Shown: positions 27,829 to 37,100 of the stretch, one piece after another | Position numbering within the stretch: the stretch's first letter is position 1 | Layout of the letters: every line of letters begins with the position of its first letter | Origin: Azospirillum doebereinerae | GTDB lineage: Bacteria; Pseudomonadota; Alphaproteobacteria; Azospirillales; Azospirillaceae | DNA: 64,000 bases | Assembly: GCF_003989665.1 (NCBI RefSeq) | Contig: NZ_RZIJ01000019.1 | Span: 1-64,000 of the forward strand | Direction: 5' to 3' | Notes under the pieces: model-generated | The model's input: only the letters and a program-made list of their open reading frames with translations | Told to the model about the DNA's origin: nothing | Database searches by the model: none | Translations under genes and position numbers: made by a program

Positions 27829-29207
27829 TGAAGCCGTTCCCCGCCCTTCTGCGCAAGCCGGCCACCGCGTCGGCCCCGGCGCTCTCCATCGGACCGGCGC
27901 TGGTTCCGTCCCTGCCTTCCGCCGCCTCCCCGCCGGGCGGCGAGCCGGAGGGCCGTTTCGGCGACGGGCTGTTCGCCGTCAGCTTCGGGGCGCTGGCCGT
28001 CGCCGTCGGCTGGGCCGCCTTCGCGGAGCTGAACGTCACCAGCAGCGCCCCCGGCGACGTGGTGCCGCTCGCCTACAACCAGAGCGTCCAGCATTTCGAG
28101 GGCGGCATCGTCCGCGACATCCTGATCCAGGAAGGCGATTCCGTGCAGGCGGGGCAGGTTCTGGTCGAACTCGACCAGACCAAGACCCGCGCCGACCTGG
28201 AGGAGCTTCGCCTGCGGCTGGGCTCGCTGTCCGCCGACATCGCCCGGCTGGAGGCCGAGGTGGCGCGGCGCGACACCATCACCTTCCCCGAGGCGCTGCT
28301 GCGCGAGAAGCCCGAGCTGGTCGCCCAGACCCGCGACCTGTTCCGCGCCCGGCGCGAGCGTCTGGCGTCGGACATGGACATCCAGCGCCAGGACGCGCTC
28401 CAGCGCGAACAGCAGGTCGTCGCCGTCAAGGCGCGCATCGCCGGCTCGCAGGTCGCCCAGAACCTGATCCGCGAGCAGCTCGACATCAGCGAGACGCTGC
28501 TCAAGCGCGAGATCACCAACCGCATGAAGCATCTGGAGATCCTGCGCGACGACGCGCGGGTCACCGGCTCCATCGCCGAGGACCGCGCGACGCTGGCCCA
28601 GGCCGAGGCGGCGCTGGCCGAGGCCCGCAGCAAGCAGGTGTGGATCGGCCGCAAATACGAGGAAGAGAGCCGCAGCGCGCTCGACGAGGCGCGGCGCAAC
28701 CATGCCGAGCTGTCGCAGCGCCTGACCCGCTACCAGGACAGCCTGGACCGCAGCACCATGCGGGCGCCGCTGGACGGCATCGTCAAGACGCTGGCGGTCT
28801 CGACCAAGGGCGCCGTCGTGAAGGCGGGCGAGACGGTGGTGGAGCTGGTGCCGCGCGACGGCAAGCTGGTGGTGGACGCGCGGCTGCCGGTGCAGGACAT
28901 CGGCTACGTCCGCGCCGACCAGCCGGTGGTGGTGACGCTGGCCGGCAGCGACGCCTCGCGCTTCGGGCATATCGAAGGACGGGTGCGGACGATCAGCCCG
29001 GACACGCTGCTCGACGCCAACAAGCAGTCCTACTACAAGGTCCGCGTCGAGCTGCCGGTGACCTCCTTCGCCTATGGCGGCAAGACCTACGAGCTGTTCC
29101 CCGGCGTGCGGGTGACGTGCAGCATCCTGACCGGGCGCCGCACGATTCTCGACTACGTGTTCTCGCCGGTCCTCAACGGCCTCCAGCACGCGATGCAGGA
29201 GCGTTGA
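27828..29207 (+). CDS. HlyD-family membrane fusion protein of type I secretion
   Basis: 459 residues. There is a Pro/Ala-rich cytoplasmic leader, one membrane helix (LFAVSFGALAVAVGWAAFAEL, residues about 45-65), a lipoyl half-motif (VQHFEGGIVRDILIQEGDSV), a long coiled-coil hairpin (about 120-300), the second lipoyl half (STMRAPLDGIVKTLAVSTKGAVV) and a C-terminal beta barrel. It bridges the inner-membrane ABC transporter and the TolC channel. ATG overlaps the ABC stop (TGATG). The layout matches PrtE/LapC-type adaptors. Confidence 0.92.
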   Translation: MKPFPALLRKPATASAPALSIGPALVPSLPSAASPPGGEPEGRFGDGLFAVSFGALAVAVGWAAFAELNVTSSAPGDVVPLAYNQSVQHFEGGIVRDILIQEGDSVQAGQVLVELDQTKTRADLEELRLRLGSLSADIARLEAEVARRDTITFPEALLREKPELVAQTRDLFRARRERLASDMDIQRQDALQREQQVVAVKARIAGSQVAQNLIREQLDISETLLKREITNRMKHLEILRDDARVTGSIAEDRATLAQAEAALAEARSKQVWIGRKYEEESRSALDEARRNHAELSQRLTRYQDSLDRSTMRAPLDGIVKTLAVSTKGAVVKAGETVVELVPRDGKLVVDARLPVQDIGYVRADQPVVVTLAGSDASRFGHIEGRVRTISPDTLLDANKQSYYKVRVELPVTSFAYGGKTYELFPGVRVTCSILTGRRTILDYVFSPVLNGLQHAMQER

Positions 29208-29250
29208 GGATGGGCATTGCTTTTCACGCTTCATCTCCCCTCCGCGCCTG

Positions 29251-29398
29251 TCCCCCTCTCCCCCCCGGGGAGAGGGTTGGGGTGAGGGGGACGCACCCCG
29301 ACACCTCACCAAGCCGGTGCGCGCTTCGCCCTCCATTCCATGACGCCACGCCACGGTTCCCCCTCACCCTAACCCTCTCCCCGGGGGGGAGAGGGGAT
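29251..29398. repeat. Near-perfect 40-bp inverted repeat flanking about 68 bp
   Basis: Left arm 29251-29290 and right arm about 29359-29398 are reverse complements with about one mismatch and one gap. Each arm holds the CCCTCACCC-AACCCTCTCCCC type motif that recurs between genes in many GC-rich proteobacteria. The right arm ends about 45 bases before the start of the next gene. It could fold into a large RNA hairpin that dampens transcription between the type I secretion genes and the following operon. Confidence 0.8.
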
Positions 29399-29442
29399 GA
29401 CGGCCGGGAGGCGGAAGCCATGGACACCAAGAGAACCGCCCC

Positions 29443-32400
29443 ATGCTGACGACCCTTCAGCCCCGCTCCCGGCCGCCGTTCCGCTGGTCGCACCTGACCA
29501 AGAAGGCGCGTTTCGCGCTGATCCTGGTGGCGGCGATGCTCGTCACGGTGCTGGTCTCGCTGGTCGTGCGCGCCGGATTCCTCGGCGAGCGGCAGCGCGA
29601 GCCGCTGCACATCGCCGTCGTCGGTCCGCTGAGCGGGCCGGACGCCGCGATCGGGCTGGCGCTGCGCAAGGGCGCCGCGCTGCGCGCCGACACCATCAAC
29701 GCGGCCGGCGGCGTCAACGGCCACCCGGTCGCGCTGATGCCCTTCGACGACGAGAACGACAAGGGCAAGTCGCTGGAGATCGCGCGGCGGCTGGCCGCCG
29801 ATCCCTCGGTGCTGGCGGTGATCGGCCACCACCCCGACGCGGCGGACAGCGCGGCGGCGATCTACGCCGGCCGCAAGATCCCGCTGATCGCCCCGCGCCC
29901 CTTCCTGCGCCCGGCCGACGCCGCGCCGAACCCCTGGCTGTTCGCCATCAACCTCGACCGCGGCAACGAGACCCGCTTCCTCGCCAACTACGTCCGCAAC
30001 GTGGTGGGCGAGCCGACCGTCGCCATCGTCCGCGAGGACAGCGAGCAGGCGGCGGTTCTGGCCGGGCAGTTCGACGCCATCCTCCAGCGCTTCGGCACCA
30101 AGCTGGTCAACCAGTGGACCTACGCGCCCGGCCGCGCCGGAGCCGGCGCCCTGCCGGGGCTGGCCCAGGCGGTGAAGGAGCGGATGCCGACCGGCGCCGT
30201 GATCGTGCTCGGCTCGGCGGTGGACAGCGCCCGCGTGGTGGTGGCGCTGCGCGACGCCGGGGTGCGCAACCTGATCGCCGGCACGTCGGAGATGGCGACC
30301 GCCGCCTTCCGGACCGAGATCGTGGCCCAGACCCAGGCCCAGCCGAAATCCCTGACCCCGGAGGCCTACGGCCACGGGCTGCTGATCTCCGCGCCCATCC
30401 TGTTCGACACCGCGAACGAGCGGGCGCAGCGCTTCTACGGGCAATACGTCAAGCGCTTCAACGCGGTGCCCGACTGGGCGGCGGCGCTGGGCAACGACGG
30501 CGTCGATCTGGTGGCCCAGGCCGTCGCCAAGGCCGTCCCCGCCGGCACCCCGGCGGAGGGCAGCGGCGAGGCGATCCGCCGCGCCATCGCCGGCCACGAC
30601 CGCGCCGAGACCGCCTTCCAGGGCAACGTCGGCAGCTGGACCTTCGACGCCAAGGGTCAGGCGACGCTGCCGGTGATGATGGCGACCTACAACGGCCTGA
30701 ACCCGGTGGCGGCGCTGACCCAGCTCCAGCCGATCCGCGAGGCCGGCGTCTCCAACTTCCTGGAGGAGGTCACCAAGGGTCGGGCGCTCTACGTCAACGA
30801 CCGCTTCATGTACAAGACGGACGTCATCTACACCGGCGTCCAGCTCGACGAGGTCCGCGACCTCAACCCGGACAAGAACGAGGCGACGCTCAACCTGACC
30901 GTCTGGTTCCGCTACCGCGGGGCCTTCAACCCGGCCGACGTGGTCTTCGCCAACGCGGTCAAGCCGATCGACCTCGGCAAGCCCTACCGCGAGGAGCGCG
31001 GCGAGGTCACCACCTACGTCGCCTACAAGATCGAGGGCCGCTTCGCGCTGAACTTCTCCGACCAGCGGCCGCCCTACGGCAGCCACACGGCCGGCATCAG
31101 CTTCCGCCACCGCACGCAGAACCGCAACACGGTGATGTTCGTCACCGACGTGCTGGGCATGGCGCTGGTGGACACCAACGACTTCGTTGAGAAGCTGAAG
31201 GCGATGGCGGCGGCGGAAAGCGCGTCGGCCGTCGACGTCAGCCTGGGCGAGCGCGTGCGGCGCGGGCTGGAGGGGGAGAGCGAAAGCTCCACCCTGCTCG
31301 ACCAACTGCGCGCCAAGCGGGTGCTGGCGGCCTCGCCCGGCTGGCGCCTGTCGCGGGCCTGGATCTCCCAGGACGTGGTGACGGTCGGCAGCGAGGGCGA
31401 TCCCAACTACGTCGGCTTCGGCCGTCCGCAGCCGGACTTCTCGCGGGTCGATTTCGGCGTGGTGGCGGTGCCCGACGCCCCGGCCGCGCGCGACTTCATC
31501 CACCGCGACTTCTTCGTCTACATCGCCATCTTCAGCGTCGTGCTGGCGGTGTTCGCGGCGTTCATGGACCGCCGTGACCGTGGCCAGTTCTGGAAGATCC
31601 AGACGCTGTTCATGCGCATCCTGTCCTGGCCGCTGCTGTTGATGTCGCTCGGCAACATCGCGCTGGACCAGGCGGTGGCGAGTCTGCCGGCCAGCGGCGT
31701 CGCCATGGTGGTCAACGGCTTCGACGCGCTGTGGTGGATCGTGCCGGCCATCCTGATCGACCGCACGCTGGAGCGCTTCGTCTGGACCCCGCTGGAGATC
31801 CGCACCCAGCGCAAGATCCCCGGCATCGTCCGCCGCTTCTCGACGCTGATCGTCTTCGGCTTCGCCGGCTGCGGCATCATCGCCTTCGTGCTGAAACAGC
31901 CGATCACCAGTCTGCTGGCGGCGTCGGGCATCGTCGGCATGGTCATCGGCCTCGCCATCCAGGCCAACATCGCCAACGTCTTCTCCGGGCTCGTGCTGAA
32001 CATCGAGCGGCCGTTCCAGATCGGCGACACCATCCAGATCACCGACATCGTGCGCGGCGTGGTGGTGGACATGACGTGGCGCACGGTGCGGGTCCGCAAC
32101 GTCGCCGGCTTCATCGTCGCCATGCCCAACGCCAAGGTGTCGGAGGCGACGGTGGTCAACTTCAGCTCGGTCGAGCGCGTCTCGATGAAGCTGGAATACT
32201 TTGCCGACGCCCGCCACGACCCCGGCCTGATGGGCGGGCTGCTGACCGGCGCGCTGCGCGCCGCCGACCGCGTGCTGCCCAGCGCGACGGGCGGGCTGCC
32301 CTTCGTCCGCTACGACGGCTTCCGGGGCGTCAACGGGCAGTGGCTGTGCAAGTACAACCTGTTCTTCTGGGTCAAGGACCACGACGCCAGCTTCGCGGTG

Positions 32401-32535
32401 CCGGAACTGGTCTGGCGCTCGGTCTACCAAGCCTTGGCCGAGGCCGGCATCGACCCGACCCCGCCCGACCTGACCGAGTCCGGCGGCGCGCAACTGATCG
32501 CGTCGGCCGCCCAGAAGAACGCGATCCCGGCATGA
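29443..32535 (+). CDS. Periplasmic-binding domain fused to an MscS-type channel
   Basis: 1030 residues. A membrane helix at about 24-45 is followed by a type I periplasmic-binding (LivJ-like) domain at about 55-420 (LHIAVVGPLSGPDAA, GVNGHPVALMPFDDEND, PLIAPRPFL). A beta-rich region at about 457-565 (TDVIYTGVQLDEVRDL, NLTVWFRYRG, FALNF, DVLGMA) resembles the extracellular domain of pentameric ligand-gated channels. Then several membrane helices from about 687, and an MscS pore and beta domain (SGIVGMVIGLAIQANIANVF, ERPFQIGDTIQI, VVVDMTWRTVRVRN, MPNAKV) at about 815-960. The likely role is an inner-membrane channel gated by a periplasmic ligand. ATG 29443. Its TGA overlaps the next gene. Confidence 0.85.
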   Translation: MLTTLQPRSRPPFRWSHLTKKARFALILVAAMLVTVLVSLVVRAGFLGERQREPLHIAVVGPLSGPDAAIGLALRKGAALRADTINAAGGVNGHPVALMPFDDENDKGKSLEIARRLAADPSVLAVIGHHPDAADSAAAIYAGRKIPLIAPRPFLRPADAAPNPWLFAINLDRGNETRFLANYVRNVVGEPTVAIVREDSEQAAVLAGQFDAILQRFGTKLVNQWTYAPGRAGAGALPGLAQAVKERMPTGAVIVLGSAVDSARVVVALRDAGVRNLIAGTSEMATAAFRTEIVAQTQAQPKSLTPEAYGHGLLISAPILFDTANERAQRFYGQYVKRFNAVPDWAAALGNDGVDLVAQAVAKAVPAGTPAEGSGEAIRRAIAGHDRAETAFQGNVGSWTFDAKGQATLPVMMATYNGLNPVAALTQLQPIREAGVSNFLEEVTKGRALYVNDRFMYKTDVIYTGVQLDEVRDLNPDKNEATLNLTVWFRYRGAFNPADVVFANAVKPIDLGKPYREERGEVTTYVAYKIEGRFALNFSDQRPPYGSHTAGISFRHRTQNRNTVMFVTDVLGMALVDTNDFVEKLKAMAAAESASAVDVSLGERVRRGLEGESESSTLLDQLRAKRVLAASPGWRLSRAWISQDVVTVGSEGDPNYVGFGRPQPDFSRVDFGVVAVPDAPAARDFIHRDFFVYIAIFSVVLAVFAAFMDRRDRGQFWKIQTLFMRILSWPLLLMSLGNIALDQAVASLPASGVAMVVNGFDALWWIVPAILIDRTLERFVWTPLEIRTQRKIPGIVRRFSTLIVFGFAGCGIIAFVLKQPITSLLAASGIVGMVIGLAIQANIANVFSGLVLNIERPFQIGDTIQITDIVRGVVVDMTWRTVRVRNVAGFIVAMPNAKVSEATVVNFSSVERVSMKLEYFADARHDPGLMGGLLTGALRAADRVLPSATGGLPFVRYDGFRGVNGQWLCKYNLFFWVKDHDASFAVPELVWRSVYQALAEAGIDPTPPDLTESGGAQLIASAAQKNAIPA

Positions 32536-32930
32536 GCATGAAACGCCCCATGACCCGCAACGCCCGTATGCGGCTCGCCGTCCTGCCCCTGCTGCCGCTC
32601 CTGCTGGCGGCGCCGGGCTGCGCGCCGCTGGGGTCGTCCTCCGCCCCTGCCATCCTGGAGAAGATCGCGGACGGGGAGTACGACGTCGGCATCCGCTACC
32701 CGTCCAAGCGCATGCGCTACGTGATGATCGTCGAGGACGACGAGGAGACGCTGGCCCTGACCAACCGTCCGGCGGTGCTGGGCGAGGCCGGGGTGACGGC
32801 GGACCCGGCCGTCCCGCAGCGCGCCGACCGCGTGCTGGCGCCCTGCGCCCAATCGGCGGCCAACTGGTACCGCCACACCCCGGCCGGCTACGTGTGCGTC
32901 GGCAAGGCGGCCGAGGGGACGGGGGGATGA
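32532..32930 (+). CDS. Small lipoprotein of unknown function
   Basis: 132 residues with a Sec signal (LPLLPLLLAAPGC) and a lipobox Cys near residue 30. The mature part begins APLGSSSAPAILEKIADGEYDV and has two further cysteines near the C-terminus (LAPCAQ, GYVCVG), possibly disulphide-linked. The start overlaps the stop of the channel gene (ATGA) and the stop overlaps the next lipoprotein gene, so it belongs to the same translational unit. No family recognised. Confidence 0.75.
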   Translation: MSMKRPMTRNARMRLAVLPLLPLLLAAPGCAPLGSSSAPAILEKIADGEYDVGIRYPSKRMRYVMIVEDDEETLALTNRPAVLGEAGVTADPAVPQRADRVLAPCAQSAANWYRHTPAGYVCVGKAAEGTGG

Positions 32931-33424
32931 GGGCGATGCGCAAGGCGATGCGTCTGATGGGCGCGATGGTGGGGACGACTCTGGCTCTGTCGGGCTGCGC
33001 CCAAGGGCCGGCGACGGCGTGGCGGAACGCCGACGCGGCGCCCGTGGTGCTGCGCATCGCGGCCGATCCCGACGCCAACGGGCGGCGCCCGGTCGCGGTG
33101 GACGTGGTGCGGGCCGGCGACACGGCCATGGCCGCGCGGCTCGGCTCGATGGACGCGGCCTCCTGGTTCCACGCGCGGGACACCCTGCGGAACGAGGGCA
33201 CCGCCCGCATCGCCATCGTGTCGTGGGAGGTCGTTCCCGGCCAGAATGTCGCGTTGGGCAGCCTGCCGCCCTTCGCCGCGACGCCGGTCGCCACCTTCGT
33301 CTACGCGCTCTACGCCGCGCCGGGGCTGCACCGGCAGCGGGTGGACGGCGGCGCGCCGCTGGCCGTTCGGCTGGGGCGTGACGGCTTCACTCTGGAAACG
33401 CTGGCCGGGGGAGGGGCGCCATGA
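32927..33424 (+). CDS. TssJ-like lipoprotein
   Basis: 165 residues with a lipoprotein signal (TTLALSGC, Cys about 23). The mature domain has strands APVVLRIAADPDANGRRPVAVDVVRAGD, a helix with WFHARDTLR, WEVVPGQ, and TFVYALYAAPG. This order recalls TssJ, the outer-membrane lipoprotein of type VI secretion, which has a transthyretin-like fold and anchors TssM. The following two genes being DotU-like and IcmF-like makes that reading more likely. Sequence similarity is weak, so the assignment is inferred from pattern and context. Confidence 0.6.
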   Translation: MRAMRKAMRLMGAMVGTTLALSGCAQGPATAWRNADAAPVVLRIAADPDANGRRPVAVDVVRAGDTAMAARLGSMDAASWFHARDTLRNEGTARIAIVSWEVVPGQNVALGSLPPFAATPVATFVYALYAAPGLHRQRVDGGAPLAVRLGRDGFTLETLAGGGAP

Positions 33425-34137
33425 CGGCCGTTGCCACGGTTGCCGCGCGTTCCACCGCCCAGCCCTCGGCCCAGCCCTCCGCGATGGTGGCGTTCCGGCG
33501 TTTCCACGCGGAGCTTCTCGCCTGCTGCGCGCCCGGCCAGCCGGTGGACGCGCCCCCGGCGTCCGACCGCCTGATCGCCGCGCTGCACGCGCTGACCGAG
33601 GCGGCGGTCCCGCTCGGCCCCGCCGCGCACGGCACCACGGTCAAGGCGGCCTTCGCCATGGCGATGCTGGCCGACCGGGCGCTGTCCGGCGCGCGGCCGG
33701 GCGAGGCGGTCGTCGCGTCGCGGCTGTTCGGCGCCAACGCCACCATGAAGACCCTGTTCGTCCAGGCCGACGACCTGATCCGGCAGGGCTCCAAGGGCGA
33801 CCGCGACCTTGCCGCCGTCTACCTCGCGGTGCTGTCGCTCGGTTTCGCCGAGGATCCCGAGGCCGGCGCGCGGCGCACCTCGCTCCACGGCGTCGTGGTG
33901 GGCGAACGGACGCAGGGCGACCGGGTCAGCCCGCGCGCCTACGACCCGCCGGCCGGCGCCGTCATGGGGCCGGAGCAGCCGTCGTCGCGGCGCTGGTGGT
34001 GGGCGCTGGGCGGGGCGGTCGCGGCCTTCCTGCTGGTGTCGCATCTTCTGTGGGCCGACGCCGTGGGCGGCATCGACCGTGACCTGCGCGGCGCGCGCGC
34101 CGCCATCGAGGACATGGGGATGTCATGGTCGTATTGA
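33421..34137 (+). CDS. DotU/TssL-like inner-membrane protein
   Basis: 238 residues. The helical cytoplasmic N-domain (FRRFHAELLACC, FAMAMLADRALSG, RLFGANATMKTLFVQADDLI, DLAAVYLAVLSLGF) follows the DotU/TssL layout, with the typical 'ADR...' in place of the usual ALIDE and the LGF turn near the end. A single C-terminal membrane helix (WWWALGGAVAAFLLVSHLLWA) anchors it. It overlaps the lipoprotein gene by four bases and the IcmF-like gene by 13. In type VI and IVB systems this protein pairs with IcmF/TssM. Confidence 0.7.
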   Translation: MTAVATVAARSTAQPSAQPSAMVAFRRFHAELLACCAPGQPVDAPPASDRLIAALHALTEAAVPLGPAAHGTTVKAAFAMAMLADRALSGARPGEAVVASRLFGANATMKTLFVQADDLIRQGSKGDRDLAAVYLAVLSLGFAEDPEAGARRTSLHGVVVGERTQGDRVSPRAYDPPAGAVMGPEQPSSRRWWWALGGAVAAFLLVSHLLWADAVGGIDRDLRGARAAIEDMGMSWSY

Positions 34138-37100
34138 TGATCGCGCTGGAGCTTCTGTTCACCAGCATCGGCTCCGCCATCGCCTTCCTCGTGTCGCTGC
34201 TGGTCACGGTGGCGCCCTACGCGCTGGCCCTCCTGCCGGTCTACCTGCTCTATCTGGGCGCGCGGGCGGTCTGGCCGCGCCTGCGCCGCCGCTTCGCCAA
34301 GCCCAAGACCAAATCGAAATCCGCCGCCCGGCTCCAGCCGGTGACGCGCAAGCCGGCGCGTCCGGCGCCGTTGCGCGTCCACGCCGAGGCCATCCCCGCC
34401 CCGGCGAAGGCGGCCGCCGCCGCCCCGCCGCTGGCCCGCGTCTACGGCGAGGGGCTGGACATCCTGAAGCGCCAGATGCGCGGCGCCCTGCGGCGCGGCG
34501 ACATCCCGTGGTTCCTCGCCTTCGGCGTCGGCGGCCCGGCGCTGCTCGCCACCGACCCCACCCATGTGCGCTGGCCCGAGGACGGCAGCGGCGAACTCGG
34601 AAGCTGGTGGTTCTGCGAGGGCGCGGCGATCCTGCACGCCGGCGCCGACTCCTCCGACGGCTCCAAGCTGGCCGCGTCCTGGCCGGGCCTGATGGCGGCG
34701 ATGCGCAAGCGGCCGATGCGCCGCCCGCTGGACGGCATCCTTCTGATGATCGGCGCCGACGAGCTGCGCGCGGCGGCCGAACGCGACGCCCCGCGCGCCG
34801 CGCTGGTCAAGCGCGCGGCGGCCTTGCGCGAGCGTCTGCGGGCTTTGCGCGAGAACGCCGGGGTGGTCTGCCCGGTCCATGTCGTGATCGTCCGGGCCGA
34901 GGCGCTGGACGGCTTCGCCGAATTCTGCGCCGGGGTGCCGTCCAAGATGCTGGATGGTGTGTTCGGCTGGACCAACCCGCACGACTGGCTGGCGCCCTTC
35001 GACCCGCGCTGGGTGGACGAGGCGCTGGACCGCACCATCGCCGACGTCACGCTGCTGGAGGCCGACGCCTTCGCCGCCGGGACCGCCGGGGTGCGCCTGC
35101 CGCTGCTGCCAGCCCGGATGGACAGTTTGCGCCATCCGCTGGCGCTGTTCCTCGGCGGGGTTCTCGGCTCGGATGGACCCGGTTCGGCGGACGAGGACGA
35201 ACCCTTTCCGCTGCGCGGCATCGCCTTCACCGGCGCCCACACGACTTTGGTGGGCGGACGCCGTCCGGCCTTCGCCCGCGACCTGCTGCCCGGCCGCGCC
35301 TTCGCGGAGGCCGGCTACGGCCGGGCGTCCGAGGGCGCCTATCTGCTGGCGCGGCGCCGCCGCCGTCAGGCCCAGGGCGCGTTGGCGGCCTCGGTCGTCG
35401 GGCTGTCGCTGGTCGCGTGGCAGGGGGTGGTCGCCGTCAAGGCCGGGGTACCCCCGGTCGCCGCCGCCGTCGAGGATCTGCGCAAGGGCATCCTGACCCG
35501 CGACAAAAACGTCGATCCGCAACTGGTCGGCCGGCTTCTCGCGGCCACCGCCCTGGTGGAGCAGAACAATCTGGCCACGCCGCTGCTGCCGACCTCGCTG
35601 GTCAGCGGGTTCGACACTGACAAGCGGCGGCTGGCGTCGGTCGCCGTGCGCCGCGCGGTGCTGCGCCCGATCCGCGACGCGCTGCTGCCCAGCGCCGCCC
35701 TGTCCGACCTGCCTCCGGTGCCCAACCCGCGCAACGTCGAGGACGTGCCGAGCTGGCGCCGCCTGACCGACCAGTTCGACCGCATCGCCGACCGCCGCAT
35801 CGCCCTGGAGCGCTACGACCGCTTCCGCCGGTCGAGCGGCTTCGACGAACTGTCGGCGCTGGCGGCGAGCGTGTTCGGGACCTTCCCGAAACCGCCGGTG
35901 CCGGCCACCGACGGCTTCATCCTGCGCATCACGGCGGGCGCCGACCTCCCCAACCTCGACGCCAAGGCCATCGCGACGGCGGTGCGGGCCGAATCCGTCC
36001 GGCTCGCCGCGCCCCTCGCCGATGAACTCTACATCCGCCATCCCCTGCGCGTCCGCGCGGCGGCGCTGGCCGAACGTCTGAACACCCTGCCGGAAACCCC
36101 GACGGAAGACGACGTCGCGGAGGTCCGCCGCCTGGTGACCGCCGTGACCGAGGCCGCCGGCTGGCCGATCATGGTCGCGCTGCGGGCGCCGGCCCTCGGG
36201 CTGCCGGACGAGATCAAGGTGGCGCTGCAACGCGCCGCGCTGGCCGAGCTGCCGGGCAAGGACGCCGCCGAGCGCATCGGCGAGGCGCTGTCCAGCGCGG
36301 CGCTCGCCACCCGCGCCGCCCTGTTCGCGATTGAGGCGCCGCCGGTCGGCCGCTTCTTCATCCAGCCCGAGGACGGCGCGCCGCCGGTGCTGGTCTCCGC
36401 CATCGCGGCCTTGCCGGACGCGCTGGCCGCCGCCCTGCCGCCGCCCGCCCCGACGACGCCGCCCGAGGTAAAGGCCGCGCCCAAGCCGGTCGCCGAGGCG
36501 CCCCCGCCCCCCGCCCCGGTCAAGGCCGCCCCCGTCGCGCCCCCGGCCGCCGTGCCGGCCCCGACTCCGCCCCCGGCGGTCGTGGAGGCCAAGCCGCCGG
36601 TCCGGGAGCCGGCTCCTGCCGCTCCGCCTCCCGTGACCGTCGAGGCTCCGGTCGTGACGGAGAGCGCGCCGGAGCCGTCCGTGGCGCCGGATCCCGCTCC
36701 GCCGGTGGCCGTCGATACCGCCGCTCCGGTGCTGGCGAAGCTCGCCTCCAGCTTCTCGCAGACGCTGGCCGGGCGCTTCCCCTTCGTGCGGGGCGATTTG
36801 GCGCGTGGTGCGCCCGACGCCGATCCCGAGGATGTCCGCCGCTTCTACAAGCAACTCGACGAGGCGCGGCCGAAGCTGGGGCGCGACGCCACGCCCGAGG
36901 TCAGGGCCTTCCTCGACCGCATGGAGGCGGCGCGGCCGATGCTGGACGCGGTGGCCCGCTCCGCCGTCCTGACCGTCGATCTCACCTACGGCGTGAACCG
37001 CGCCGGCGAGGTCGGGGCCGAGCACATCATCGACTGGTCGGTCCGCTCGGGCGCCACGGCGGTCGGGTCGGGCACCGCCGCCACGCCGCTGGCCTGGAAG

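Noticed and set aside
29224-33294. 1356-codon minus-strand open frame
   Set aside because: It mirrors the MscS-fusion and lipoprotein genes and shows no family motif, so it is a GC-driven shadow.
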